Shown here one piece after another: positions 33,783 to 44,971 of a stretch of DNA of 64,000 bases. Position 1 is the stretch's first letter. Each line of letters opens with the position of its first letter. The translations under genes were made by a program, and so were the position numbers. Source of the stretch: Portulaca oleracea (lineage: Eukaryota > Streptophyta > Magnoliopsida > Caryophyllales > Portulacaceae); assembly GCA_029582165.1 (NCBI GenBank), contig CM055890.1, positions 3,142,044-3,206,043 on the forward strand, in the 5' to 3' direction. The notes under the pieces are model-generated. The model was not told where the DNA came from, made no database searches, and saw only the letters and a program-made list of their open reading frames with translations.

Positions 33783-35222
33783 GTGTCAGAGTCAATTATC
33801 GAGCCACTAACAAATTTCCATACTGTCACGATAGGAGATCAACTCCATGCCTGCATCAGAGATCTGCATACCGGCAGACTGGTTCCTAATCCGAACTACG
33901 ATCTGTCTATCACTCAAGACCGCGTCATGGCTGAGGAACAATTCCAAGAGATCCCCATCCAAGGCGCTGAAGCCAACATTTCAAAACAGCTAAAGGATCT
34001 TTACACTAAGATGCAAGGCTTAGTCTCTGTAAATTTTATGGAACAAGAGCAGAAAATTGGGAAGAAGTTCCACGAGCAACAGCAAGTGATGGATGGCATG
34101 CTGTAAGCCATAACCAAGATTAATAAGAAGCTAGGCCTGAATACAAAAGGAGATGATGATGTGGTGGAAGTCCATGGGTATGAATCTGAGCCCGAACTTG
34201 TCAAGACACCTACAAGGGATGAGTCAAGGGGCTCAAGGTCGTTCAAAGGGAAGTCCAAGGCAGTCTTAGAAGTTCCCAAAGTCAATGAAAATCCTGTTGT
34301 CAAGGCCTTGGAACAAAAACTTGATACTCTTACCAAGATGATGAGCACTGTTCCAGCCTTTGCTGACAAGTACACAAATGTACCTTTTCCTATCTACCCG
34401 GCCATGAAGGTGGTCGACAAAGTTGAAGTACCCAACATCAAGTTCAAGCCATCTGAAAATCCTACTCACCACATCGAGGAGTTCATGCGACTGGCACCTC
34501 TTCACAGGATTGATGTTGACTTGTACCCTATAGTCTTCCCATGCACCCTAGATGGAGAAGCCAAAGTATGGTACCATGCCCTGCCACCTCAAGTCAAGGC
34601 TGACTAGAATGAGTTATTTAAGGCCTTTATCAATCGCTACAGTCTTATCCAGAAGAAGCACGCCACAGGGGATGACTTAACGGCCATGAAGCAAAGGGAA
34701 GACGAGTCCTTCCTGGATTACTTCGAAAGGTGGCACATCAAGTTGTCTCACATCAATGAGGCGATACCCTTGCGCTTACAATTATCCACCTTCAAACAGA
34801 GCCTCAAAAGTAGCCTAGCTCGGCACTTGGGATACCATGTGATCAAGGACTTCGACTACTTAAAGGACCTTTGCGTCCAACTCGAGACCATGAACAATGA
34901 GAAGGCTGCTGCTCTTCTCAGAGCGCTGAGACTAATGTAATTCAGTCAGGAATCAAACCAAAGTATGACCATTACACCCCACTTGACACCACCTACATCG
35001 ATGCTTTGGCTCATCTCTTAAGAAAAAACCTGATTGAGTTGCCTTTACGAAGACCACAGCCGGAAATAAAGTACCCAAGCTGGGATGACAATGCATTCTG
35101 CAACTATCACAGGTGTAAGGGACATTACACCGAGAAGTGTTGGACCTTGAAGAATAAGATTGGGGGTATGCTCCGGTTAGGGAAATTGCCTTTGCCAAGA
35201 GTAGCACAGAAAGCCAACTAGA
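33783..35222 (+). pseudogene. Tat/Ogre-like gag, broken by stops and one frameshift
   Basis: Open pieces at 33783-34106, 34161-34607, 34608-34940 and 35006-35221. The first two are separated by a TAA after VMDGML; the second and third share a frame across a TAG after QVKAD. The Gag core shows VEVPNIKFKPSENPTHHIEEFMRL, YPIVFPCTLDGEAKVWYHALPP, FKAFINRYSLIQKKHAT, EDESFLDYFERWHIKL and FKQSLKSSLARHLGY. After a frameshift near 34940 the C-terminus carries FCNYHRCKGHYTEKCWTLKNKI, a finger-like C-H-C-H-C block typical of Tat-lineage Gag, and ends at 35221. Upstream, a charged region (QLKDLYTKMQ..., KALEQKLDTLTKMM) is probably coiled coil. A protease is expected next but none is found. Confidence 0.8.
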
Positions 35223-37700
35223 GCAACGACCCTCCAGGAGTAGTTAACGGGAATAGGCAACACCGCAGGAAAGGGACTTTGAAGGTGGATAGGGTCCCAT
35301 TTATGAGTCAATTAGGGGTGGCATTGAGTCGGTCTTTGATATGCTTGTCTTTTGAATTCAATTCAATAAGATTCATCTGCTTAATTGTGATTATTTGAGA
35401 ATCTCGTGCTTGTACTGTTAACTTGAGTTGAAAAGCTCCTTCACCCATTCATTAGCCTTAACATTCAAGTCTGACATATCCATCTATAAACACCTTCATA
35501 TACTCTTTCATTCACCAAGTTTGTCATCCTACGAATCCAGGGTTTAATTATAAAAAAGATAGAGAGAAAAGAAAAAGAAAGAGAGAGAAGCCAGTCTGCA
35601 TTCATCAAGCAGGTTGGGCAAAAGGAGAGAAGACTAAAACCACCAGTCTCTTGAAAGTGGATATCTCTATGCTTCTAGAACAGCAGCTTGAACAAAACTG
35701 CATAGGACAGGGGGCTACCATCTCACCACCCATATCAGCATCCGTATCACCTGTTACCTTCCCATTCTCCCATAAAATCCACCCCAAGTTCCCATTCACT
35801 AAATCATCCCTCTTTGCATCCCTCATAACAGTCACCATTCGAAAACCCTCAGCCTTGACCAACCCGGTCATCCTCCTCATGACGACTCCATATCTACCCC
35901 AAAGCCAAAAGTTGTGTTGTGACTAATTTCATCAGAAAGGCGAACGTGAGTTAATCCTATGAAGAAGGAAGTCAAAAAAAAAGAGAAGAAAAAAGAGAGA
36001 ATTCCTAGTTGGTCCACCAACATGGGTCGGCATGAGTGGTATGGCACTTGTGTCCCTTAAGAACTTTGTTTGCGTACGGAAAAACCTATGCTGGGAGAGT
36101 AAACCCAATTTCGGCCGTCCATATCTCGAAGCATGCCAACAAAAAAAAGGAATAAGAAAGTGAAAAAAAAGTGAGAAAAAAAAAGAAGAGAGAAAAATAA
36201 AGAGAAAAGAGAGGGAACAAAAAAAAGGTGAGAAACTGGAGACGGAGCTAATAGTCACGCACACCGAAAAACCATTCATAAACCACCCAATTTGTTTTCA
36301 AGCCTTGCGCCCCAAGCCTATACATCATCATCACACCTTTGCATCCATGGCCATCCTCAAGTCTTCCTCACCAAGCCCTCCTCGAGGCACCAATCCTTTG
36401 AAGCTACACCTTATGAACTACGACTAGCCTGATTCCACATTGGATACGTAGGAGAACCTCTTTGAGGCCCGACCACCACCATTTATGGAAGCATCCTTTG
36501 TCACAAAATTTTGGTCTTTAAGTGAAAAAAAAATTGAGAGGTTAGTTCGGAACCCCGAGCAAGGCAAAAGGAGAGTGAAAGAACAGAGAGGTTAGCTTGA
36601 ATCCCAGGCTAGGCAAAAGGAGAACGAGTGAATAAGAACAACTAGCCTGAAAACCCGTCAGGGCAGGTTACGCAAAAGGAGAGTAAATCATGGATTTTGA
36701 AGTTCTTTCACATCCCCGCCATCATAATTCCTCAACCTTCTTTCCGTCGGACTTGGATCACCTTCACATCCAAATATCCATCCATCGAGGACATGAATCC
36801 ATCTCAACCATTCCCTCACCTCTTCTCTTATGAGGTGACTTCACCCTTGCCAACCGAAACATGGACAATCATGACATGCCATATTCTACCGTCGAACCCT
36901 ACTTTCCATCATCTCCTTTTAACCAAGTGCCTCATAAACTCGTCTGGCCATCATCAGACTTACCTTTTCTTTTGCCAAACCTTTTCATCCTCCCATACCG
37001 CTAGAGCTTTTTGACTCATTCACTAGTGCAACTGTGAGATTCGATATTTTGAGGCTTGTTCTCAGCGCACCTGAGCAAGGCCCATCCGCCAAGGACAAGA
37101 AATCAGCCACATCAATGGCTAATTGCAAACAACATCTGACTTAAGAAAAGATTTCATTTGAACTAGGGGCTCCCCTAACCCTGACATAACCTGCCGCAGG
37201 GGGCTCTACCCATCTCCGTAGTGATCTGAGTAAGTAAGAGGACAAGACAAGTCATCCAGTACAATACCTTCATCAGCAGGCCTCGTCATAAGCCTCACCT
37301 ACCCTGCCCTGTCCTGAAATTGCATGTTGAGTTGCTCTGACACTTAGGGAATCATCGCTCTGGTCTTGGTATTGGGAGTTGTTTGCATTTTGAGTCATAT
37401 GCATTGTAAAATACCATTCATGTACATATTCTCCTAGTCGTTGCATTGCATCAGGAGGTCATGCATAAAGTCAACAGTTGTGCATAAGCGCATCATCCAT
37501 AAGAGTCTAGAGTTTAGAAGACCAAGTGCATGCATGCTCATCGAGAAAAGAAGGAGAATCAAATAATGTCATCTCGCACATAGGCTCATACTCGACTACT
37601 AATCATCAAGAGCAAGATTATAGAAATCTCTAATCACACTCTAGATGACTTCTATCTATCGTCCCAAGCTCATCCTCATGACGATCTTCTAGTTTGCCAT
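35223..37700 (+). other. Non-coding interior of the Tat-like element
   Basis: Nothing resembling protease, RT or integrase in any frame. Purine-rich runs occupy 35550-35592 and about 35955-36240. A word GGCAAAAGGAGA recurs about three times between 36560 and 36685 together with AGCCTGAA/ACCC words. The ORFs here are low-complexity or shadows. Confidence 0.55.
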
Positions 37701-37723
37701 GGACGCCACCGACACAATCATCC

Positions 37724-37912
37724 GCCTCGGGAAAATCCGTTGGGCACTATCAGCATCTGGAAAATCTGACCCGCCTCGGGAAATTGGGCATCATCATCAA
37801 CATCGGGAGAATCTGATCCGCCTCGAGAAAATTCGTTAGGAACTATCAGCATCAGGAAAATCTGAATCCGCCTTGGGAAAATCCGTTGGGCATCATCGAC
37901 AATAGCACCAAA
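37724..37912 (+). repeat. Minisatellite, about 47-bp unit, four copies
   Basis: Units of the form CCGCCTCGGGAAAATCCGTT followed by GGGCACTATCAGCATC(T/A)GGAAAATCTGA repeat with small changes. It is inside the Tat-like element between gag and the 3' LTR, where Ogre/Tat elements often hold tandem repeats. Confidence 0.8.
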
Positions 37913-38059
37913 CAAAGGATTTTTGGATCAATAGCGATCAATCTTCAGACAGGTAATTCTCTAATATCCAACAACTATTTAAAATGATCTAACATTCTGT
38001 TTTGGTTTCTGTGCAGGAAACCAACACCAACACTGGGAAAACCGGAACGCCAACATCCA

Positions 38060-38600
38060 ACTGCCGCTAAAAGGTTGTTGACATCCATCTCCAGGTTGCC
38101 GCTAAAAGAGACCGCCATCTTCCAGCTGCCGCTAAAAGGTTGCTGACACCAGGTTGCCGCTGAAAGGGACCGCTATTTTCCAGCTGCCGCTAAAAGGTTG
38201 CTGACATTGGGTTGCCGCAAAAAGTGACCGCCATCTTCTAGATGGCGCTAAAAGGTTGTTGACACCAGGTTGCCGCTAAAAGGGACCGTCATCTTCCAGC
38301 TGCCGCTAAAAGGTTGTTGACACCAGGGTACCGCTAAAAGGCACCGCCTTCATCCAGATTGCTGTTAAAAAGGGACCGATGTCATCCAGCTGCCGCTAAA
38401 AGGTTGATAACACCAGGGTGCCGCTAAAAGGCACCACCTTCATCCAGGTTACTGCTAAAAAGAATCGGCATTATCATCTAGCTACCGTCAAAAGGTTGCT
38501 GATTCCAGGCTGCCTCTAAAAGGCACCGCCGTCCTTTAGCCGCTGCTAAAAAGCAACCAACATCTTCCAGGTTGCCAATAAAAGAGCACCAACATCGCTC
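38060..38600 (+). repeat. Minisatellite with GCTGCCGCTAAAAGG units near the polypurine tract
   Basis: The word TGCCGCTAAAAGG recurs in an alternating pattern (CAGCTGCCGCTAAAAGGTTG, then ACACCAGGTTGCCGCTAAAAG, then GGACCGCCATCTTC), with a compound unit of about 60-70 bp and roughly eight or nine degenerate copies. It ends about 80 bp before the polypurine tract. Confidence 0.85.
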
Positions 38601-38663
38601 GCTTTCCAAGAGCACCGACAGTCACACCTCAGGCTACTTTGACCTTCGTCCTATTCGGACTCG

Positions 38664-38677
38664 ATCAAAGTGGGGGC
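38664..38677 (+). other. Polypurine tract of the Tat-like element
   Basis: ATCAAAGTGGGGGC lies a few bases upstream of the 3' LTR (start near 38682, aligned to the 5' LTR). Confidence 0.6.
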
Positions 38678-38681
38678 CTCT

Positions 38682-40288
38682 CTTAGATACCTAATTTTGT
38701 ACCGGTAAATTTTACTCAAGAAAATTGGGCCAACACAACCAGACATCACCCAAAGAAAATAAGAATGTTAATGGGCCTTGCCCATTTTCAAGACAAGCCC
38801 AGCAGCGAGCCAAGCCCAAGGAAAAAAGGAAGGCCAGGCGGCCTTCCTATTTCCTACAAGATTCCAGGTGGGCCGAAACCAACACACCCCAACCCATGGA
38901 AAAAGGAAGGCCAAGCGGCCTTCCTCATTTCCATGGCCCGGGAAATGATTGCCACGCTGGCAATCAGTGTATAGAGAAATCAAAGGCCAGGCGGCCTTGC
39001 TTTTTAATTGTGATTTTGCCGCCAACTTTTTTCCCTCCATTCCAATGCAATCCCAAGATCATAACCCTTGACTTATTGACCTTTGACCTGAGGAATGCCA
39101 GACGGCCTTGCTATTTGTCTAAGGGGCATGATCCTTGGAATTATGCCCCCTTCCTTCCATCTCCATCCATCCAACCTCCACCTATAAATACCCCCCTCAT
39201 CCTCACTCATTTTCATCAATAATTCTCATCAACAATCATCATTATCAACTTCTCATCACCTTCTACTCTCTCCATCATCAACAATTCCTATCAACTCTTC
39301 TCATCAAAAAACTCTCATCAACTATCATCATCTTTCTCTCCATCCTTTAATCTCCTATCATCTCTACTATCTCCACCAAATACTATCATCGTCTTTCCTT
39401 TCCATCCTCACTACCATATTATCTTCATACCGGTCACCCTCAAGCTTCCATTCCATCATCCATACCGTACCGATCTTGAAGCATTCATCATAAATGATCC
39501 ATCTTGGAAGGCTTAAAGTGAGGTTTGTACTTTTTTGTTACATTTCATTATGTAATTAATTTATAATTAGTGTTTATTTCATTTATATATCCGTTTGTAA
39601 AAACCTCATTCTTTTATTTTGCATGTCCGGAATATTAATATCGTGAAATTCATTAAAAGTTCACCCCACTCAATTTCATTTCAAGTTTGATTTTAATAGA
39701 ATTTGTTTTTAAACAGGCGGATTCGAGAATTATTTAATTCTCGAATTTGTAACCTTGCCCCCGGACTTAGAATTCGGGTTCGTGGACCGGAGTCATTTTT
39801 ATATTATTTTCAGTTTGTCGGTTTCCTAGCTTAAATCGGCTGGCGACTCTTTCTTTTTTAATCTTTTTTTTATTATCCAACATGCATGTTTTTTACGTCG
39901 AGAGAATTTAAAAAATAATTTACATATGCCCATATTCCGATCCGGGACCTAACCAAGAGAAAATACCATGGAAAAAATCATAGGCCTTGCGGCCTTTGAT
40001 TTTTTTCTAGATATTTTTTGTTAGGCCTTGTCAACCCGTAAGATTCCTACTTGGCCCGGGTTTGAATCAGGCTTTACGTAAAATTATTTGTAAATTAATT
40101 CGACGTAATTTCAAGCATGTGAATAATAGAAATTGATTATTAAATAAATAAAAGTCTCTTCTCGAAAATGAATTTCATAAAATAAAAATATCCTTATTTA
40201 AGGATTATGCAACCTTAGTCGGCTCCCGATCACCTAAGTAGCGCATTCGAAACCGATTCCCCGATCCGGGAATCTTTGGGGTCCTACA
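38682..40288 (+). repeat. 3' LTR of the Tat/Ogre-like element (1607 bp)
   Basis: Aligned to the 5' LTR along its length except for the nested 1349-bp insertion, with a mutated start (CTTAGATACC for TGTAGACACC) and end GGGGTCCTACA. TATA box TATAAATA at 39183-39190. Palindromes: GGAAGGCCAGGCGGCCTTCC at 38828-38847, a close copy at 38905-38924, further ones at 38982-38999 and about 39091-39110, and ATTGCCA-CGC-TGGCAAT at 38948-38964. Confidence 0.88.
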
Positions 40289-41960
40289 GACGATCATTTC
40301 ATATTAGCTTGATGTTCATTTTCATTAATAATACCATTTAGCAATCTATTGATCATTTAATAGTAATTGATCATTTGACATTCACTTGATGTTCACTTCA
40401 TCTTCACTAAACTAATCCAAACAGTTCATGTTTATTGTGTAAGGTTGAATCTAGTACCCCAACTTTTAAAAACTAATTTTGGGGTACCCTAACTTTTAGA
40501 ATTAGAAATAATTAGGTGAATTTATGGCCATTGATTTGAATTCACCGGTGAGCTTTAGGCGAGAAATTGATTAAGTATTTTTGTGGACGAAAATGCCCTT
40601 TGTTTTTATGGATGAAAATGATTTGAATCAATCGGAGTTTCGCCGGAAATTCACCTAATAATTTCTAATCCTAAAAGTAAGGGTACCCCAAAATTAGTTT
40701 TGAAAAGTTAGGGTACCAAAAAATGGTTTCTTCAAAAGTTAGGGTACCTCTAAGTAATTTTTTGTGTTTATTGTGTAAGGTTGAGTCTTGCATTTGATGT
40801 ACATTCCAGTACAACTTGATGTTCATTTTCTTTGTCCATTGATGTCATTTTTTCAATTTCATTCGATTTTTATTCCAGTATAACCTGATGTTATCTCATT
40901 CTCACTTGATGATCATTACGTGGTCACCTGTCATTATCTAAAGATGTTCACCTTAGTATGACTATGTTCATTTTCATGTTCATGTGGATTACAAATTGAT
41001 GTTTATCAAGTGAAAATGAGATAATCATTTTATAGTCAAATGATGTTCCTTTTCATTATCCATAGATGTTCAATGCCATTTAGGGTCATAGTGATCATTT
41101 AATACTAATTGATCGTTTGATGTTCACTTGATGTTCATTTCATTTTCACTTAATGTTCAAACCAAATAGGTGACATTGACTGTGCATGGTTGAGTATTTC
41201 ATTTGATGTTCATTCCAGTACAACTTGATGTTTATTTCATTTCCACTTGATGTTCATTTCATTATCCCTTGATGATCATTACAATATCACGTGATGTTCG
41301 TTTTTATCATCTGTTAATCTCAAAATGACTTGATGTTCATTCAAGTATAAATTGATCATTTAATATTGAAAGATCATTTGATGTTTATTTGATGTTCATT
41401 TGATGTTCACTTAATGTTTAATCCAACAGTTTATGTTTATTGTGCATGGTTGAGTACTTCATTTTATGTTCATTCCACTACAACTTGATGTTGATATCAT
41501 TACCCCAATCAGTAAATAAAGAAGCTACAGACCATTTGATGGTCATTCCACTACAATTTGATGTTCATTCTCGTTATCTATAGATGTTAATTCCTTTATA
41601 AATTGATCATTTAATATTGAAAGATCAGTTTATGTTTACTTGGTTTTCATTTCATGTTCACTTAATGTTTAATCCAAATAGTTGACGCTTATAGTGCATG
41701 GGTTGAGTATTTCATTTGATGTTCATTCCAGTATACCTTGATATTCAGTGCATTTTCAATTGATGTTCATCTTTTTCATTTCATTTGATGATCATTCAAG
41801 TATAACTTAATGATCATTTCATGTTCACTTAATGTTCAATTCAATCAGTTTATGTTTATTGTGCATGGTTGAGTATTTTATTTGATGTTCATTCCACTAC
41901 AACTTGATGTTCATTTCATTACCCCAATCAGTGCATAAAGAAGCTACCGAATACACTATT
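40289..41960 (+). repeat. GATGTTCAT satellite, main block
   Basis: Degenerate 20-25-bp units (ACTTGATGTTCATTTCATT) are arranged in a longer period of about 250-260 bp, marked by GTGCATGGTTGAGTATTTCA at about 41174, 41434, 41693 and 41860, with a variant at 40767. It continues the 29381-29505 remnant. No coding frame. Confidence 0.8.
40455..40764. mobile_element. Fold-back MITE, copy 3, left terminus missing
   Basis: The same family as 27982-28340: TACCCCAACTTTTAAAAACTA through CTAAGTAATTTTTTG. The right terminus is intact, but about the first 45 bp of the left arm are absent. In their place is sequence matching the right flank: TGTTTATTGTGTAAGGTTG occurs on both sides (left about 40430, right 40765). 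It is inserted in the satellite. Confidence 0.75.
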
Positions 41961-42063
41961 TCAAGTTCCAAACAATGCATACAAAATGTTCCAAATAGTG
42001 CATCCAAAAGTTGGCGAACACAATATTTCAAGTTCCATACAAAGAGAACTGGAGCAATAAACT

Positions 42064-42231
42064 TCAAATCAAAACGGTGCAAGGTTGTTCTTCTACCCCA
42101 AATGCATCCTTGTACTTCTTCCCAATTTGGTCAATTGTGGACGATATCTCAATCCATACATCAAGGAGCTTTTTCATTGAATGTTGCAATGTTTCGAGCT
42201 CGCCCTGCACATCGACATCACTAACTGACAT
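42064..42231 (-). pseudogene. Small coding-like fragment, possible coiled coil (55 aa)
   Basis: The minus-strand frame runs from ATG at 42231 to TGA at 42066-42064: MSVSDVDVQGELETLQHS... through KKLLDVWIEISSTID and KKYKDAFGVEEQPC. The codon pattern looks coding and the heptad spacing suggests a short coiled coil. It is probably the C-terminal exon of a host or transposon-borne gene, cut on the upstream side by the Tekay element that begins at about 42248. I do not recognise the family. Confidence 0.35.
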
Positions 42232-42247
42232 TAATATATCGATGAAT

Positions 42248-44421
42248 GTAACCAGTGAAGGGATCCGAGTGGATCCTCAAAAAGTATCAGCTGTTAAAGA
42301 TTGGGTGAGACCACTACGGTTACGGAAGTCAGAAGTTTCTTAGGTATGGCTGGATATTATAGAAGATTCGTGCTGAACTTTTCCAAGATGGCATTACCTT
42401 TGACAAACCTCCTTAAGAAGACCACCCGGTTCGAATAGACCGATAAGTGCGAAGAAGCGTTTCAGACTCTAAAGGAGAAACCCACGACGGCCCCAGTTTT
42501 ATCCTTACCCGAGGAAGGGAACGAATATATTGTGTATAGTGATGCGTCGCATCAGGGGCTGGGTTGTGTGTTGATGCAAGGAGATAAGGTAATAGCTTAT
42601 GCCTCCGCATGATTAAAGCCTTATGAAAAGAATTATCCGACACATGATTTGAGTAGCGTGATGGTCTTTGCTCTCAAGATTTGGAGACACTATTTATATG
42701 GAGTCTCCACTACTATTTTCACCGACCACAAGAGCCTCAAGTATATTTTTACTCAGAGGGAGTTAAATCTGAGACAACGAAGGTGGTTAGAGCTTATTAA
42801 AGATTACGATCCGATATCCAAGATCACCGGAAGGCAAATTCGATGCGACGCTTTGAGTAGGAGGACCCAGCACAGGTCTATATCGAGTCTAACGATTCAT
42901 CCTAGAATTTGGCAAGAGTTGAGTAAGGAGAACATCAACTTGGTGAGTAGAGGAGATACTGACAAGAGACTGGCTGCTATCTCTTTACAGCCGTCTATTA
43001 TTGATGAAATCAAGACAGAGCAAATGAATGATCCGGATTTTAGGAGAATTGTAGATAGTCTGACCACCAAGGCAATGCTTAGCTTCCTGATCCACGATGA
43101 TGGGATTTTAAGGTTTCAGAATAGACTCTGTGTACCCAACAGAGGGGACTTAAGATTAAGAGTTATGGAAGAAGGCCACAAGTCAATATACTCCGTGCAT
43201 CCTGGAGGTACGAAGATGTACAGGGATTTGAGAGAGCGATTCTGGTGGCCTAACATGAAAAGGGACATAACTAACTTCGTGGATAAATGTCTGACCTGCC
43301 AAAGGGTGAAAGCTGAGCATCAATGACCTTCGGGCGAACTCCGACCCTTAGATATTCCCACATGGAAATGGGAGTCAATCTCAATGGACTTCATTATGGG
43401 ACTACCCCTCACAGTTTCTAAACGGAATGCCATTTGGGTAATTGTCGACCGTCTTACTAAATCAGCGCATTTCATATCTATTCATGAGAGCTGAAAAGTA
43501 GATAAGTTGGCGGATATCTACATCCGCGAGATAGTACGGTTACATGGGATTCCAAAGGACATTGTATCGGATAGGGATACAAGGTTTCAATCGAGGTTCT
43601 GGAGTGCAATACAAAGGGCTCTAGGATCTAAGCTTAGCTTCAGTAGTTCTTACCATCCAGAGAGCGATGATCAAACAGAAAGGGTAAACCAAATTGTGGA
43701 AGACATGCTTCGCGCATGTGTACTGGATTTTCAAGGGAATTGGGATCAGTATATTCCACTCGTGGAATTTGCTTACAATAATAGTTATCAAGCCACTATT
43801 CAGATGGCGCCTTTTGAGGCTTTGTATGGCAGGAAATGTAGAACACCTTTATGTTGGAATGAGCTAGATGAAGCACTAGTCATAGGCCCAGAGTTGATTC
43901 AAGAGACAGCTGAAAAGGTCAAAGTGATTCAGCAGCATATTCGGGCTGCTCAGAGTAGACAGAAAAGCTATGCCGACAAAAGGCGGAAACCACTCGAATT
44001 CCAGATAGGAGATAGAGTATTTCTCAAGGTTTCCCCTACAAAGGGAATTAGGAGATTTAATGTTAAGGGTAAACTAAGCCCTCGATACATCGGACCTTAT
44101 TCTATTGTGGGGAAAGTTAATCCATCGGCTTATCGTTTAGAGTTACCTTCCAACCTGGGACATATCCATGACGTCTTTCATATCTCCCAGCTCCGAAAGT
44201 ATGTACCGGATCCAACGCATATCTTAAAGGAAGAACCTCCTCTTCTAGCGGAAAACCTTACCTTTGAACAGCAGCCGATTCAAATTTTGGATCGTAGGGT
44301 CAAACAGCTACGTACCAAAGAAGTCCCATTGGTCAAGGTCCTTTGGGCAAACCAAGAAACCTCGGAAGCCACCTGGGAGACTGAAGAGGATATGATGAAA
44401 AGCTACCCCCACCTCTTTTAA
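42248..44421 (+). pseudogene. Tekay/Del chromovirus pol, 3' half (RT end, RNase H, integrase, chromodomain)
   Basis: Begins inside RT ([19 protein letters not shown]), shifts frame near 42325 (RSEVS / [14 protein letters not shown]), then has stops at FE* (about 42437) and ASA* (42610-42612). RNase H shows VYSDASHQGLGCVLMQ and [10 protein letters not shown], but the expected THDLEL is THDLSS, losing the Glu. The integrase zinc finger is [11 protein letters not shown]...CLTCQ. The core has SMDFIMGLP, VSDRDTRF and the Glu in TERVNQIVEDMLRACV; stops follow AEHQ (43324-43326) and HES (43492-43494). The last frame (43507-44421) is 304 codons unbroken, with GPYSIVGKVNPSAYRLELP, HDVFHISQLRKYVPD, and a C-terminal chromodomain-like block (VKVLWANQETSEATWETEEDM). 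Everything 5' of mid-RT is missing. Confidence 0.88.
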
Positions 44422-44477
44422 GGTATTTTCCACAGCAATTTTAATAAACAGCGAGTTTCGAGGACGAAACTCCTTTT

Positions 44478-44490
44478 AAGGGGGGAAGGA
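44478..44490 (+). other. Polypurine tract (AAGGGGGGAAGGA)
   Basis: Immediately upstream of the LTR start TGTAACAACCC at 44491, downstream of the chromodomain stop, as expected for a Tekay element. Confidence 0.9.
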
Positions 44491-44629
44491 TGTAACAACC
44501 CACCCTAAATCACAGAAATTAGGGTAATTAAATTTGTTTAATTAGCTAAAATGTGATTATTAAATTCTTTTAATTTTTACAGTTAACTACCGGTGACAGG
44601 TCTCGGAGGAAATGGCTAAGCGGTCAATA
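44491..44629 (+). repeat. First 139 bp of the original 3' LTR of the Tekay element
   Basis: TGTAACAACCCACCC to CGGTCAATA. It differs from the full LTR that starts at 44972 at several positions (TGTAACAA/TGTAATAA, GGGTAATT/GGATGATT, TACCGG/TAACGG). It is broken off at 44629, where foreign sequence begins. Confidence 0.88.
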
Positions 44630-44971
44630 CTAAAGAGTAAAACGTGCACATCCAAGGTAAATCTTCTATGTCATAAAAAGATGGATGATCAAGTGTAAGG
44701 AAACTAAAATCAAAATTACCTGATGAAAAGTTAGGATCGTTGCCATCGAAATTCAGTTGCAGTGGCTCCAAAGATCTTAATACAGGCGGTGACGGCACCC
44801 AAGCTTTATATTCTGCAAGACTGCAAGTATTGTACTTGAATCTGCCACCAACCACACACACACAATAAAAGGAAAATTCAGCAAACAAAATTGAAAAAGA
44901 AATTCAAAACCAATGAAAGTCCAAATCCCTCGTTACATTCGATTTTAAAATCGTAACATAAAAATGGATGA
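44630..44971. other. Patch of host DNA copied from the 54.4-kb locus, including one exon
   Basis: Identical to 54391-54732 except for one base (about 44729). It contains the same minus-strand exon (44841-44720) bounded by AG and GT splice signals. It lies inside an LTR, between position 139 of one LTR copy and position 1 of the next. The left junction shares AATA (44626-44629 and 54387-54390). Confidence 0.9.

Larger units (their letters stand above)
29506..40288 (+). mobile_element. Gag-only Tat/Ogre-like LTR retrotransposon, 10.8 kb
   Basis: 5' LTR 29506-32499, primer site from 32502, gag 33783-35222, a non-coding 3.4-kb tail with minisatellites, polypurine tract near 38664-38677, 3' LTR 38682-40288. 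Flanks are GATGA (29501-29505) and GACGA (40289-40293), a 5-bp target duplication with one change. No protease, RT or integrase could be found anywhere in the interior, so the element depends on other elements. The satellite on both sides confirms a clean insertion. Confidence 0.85.

Noticed and set aside
35932..36279. Phe/Ser-rich minus-strand ORF
   Set aside because: Reverse reading of A/G-rich runs inside the Tat-like element.
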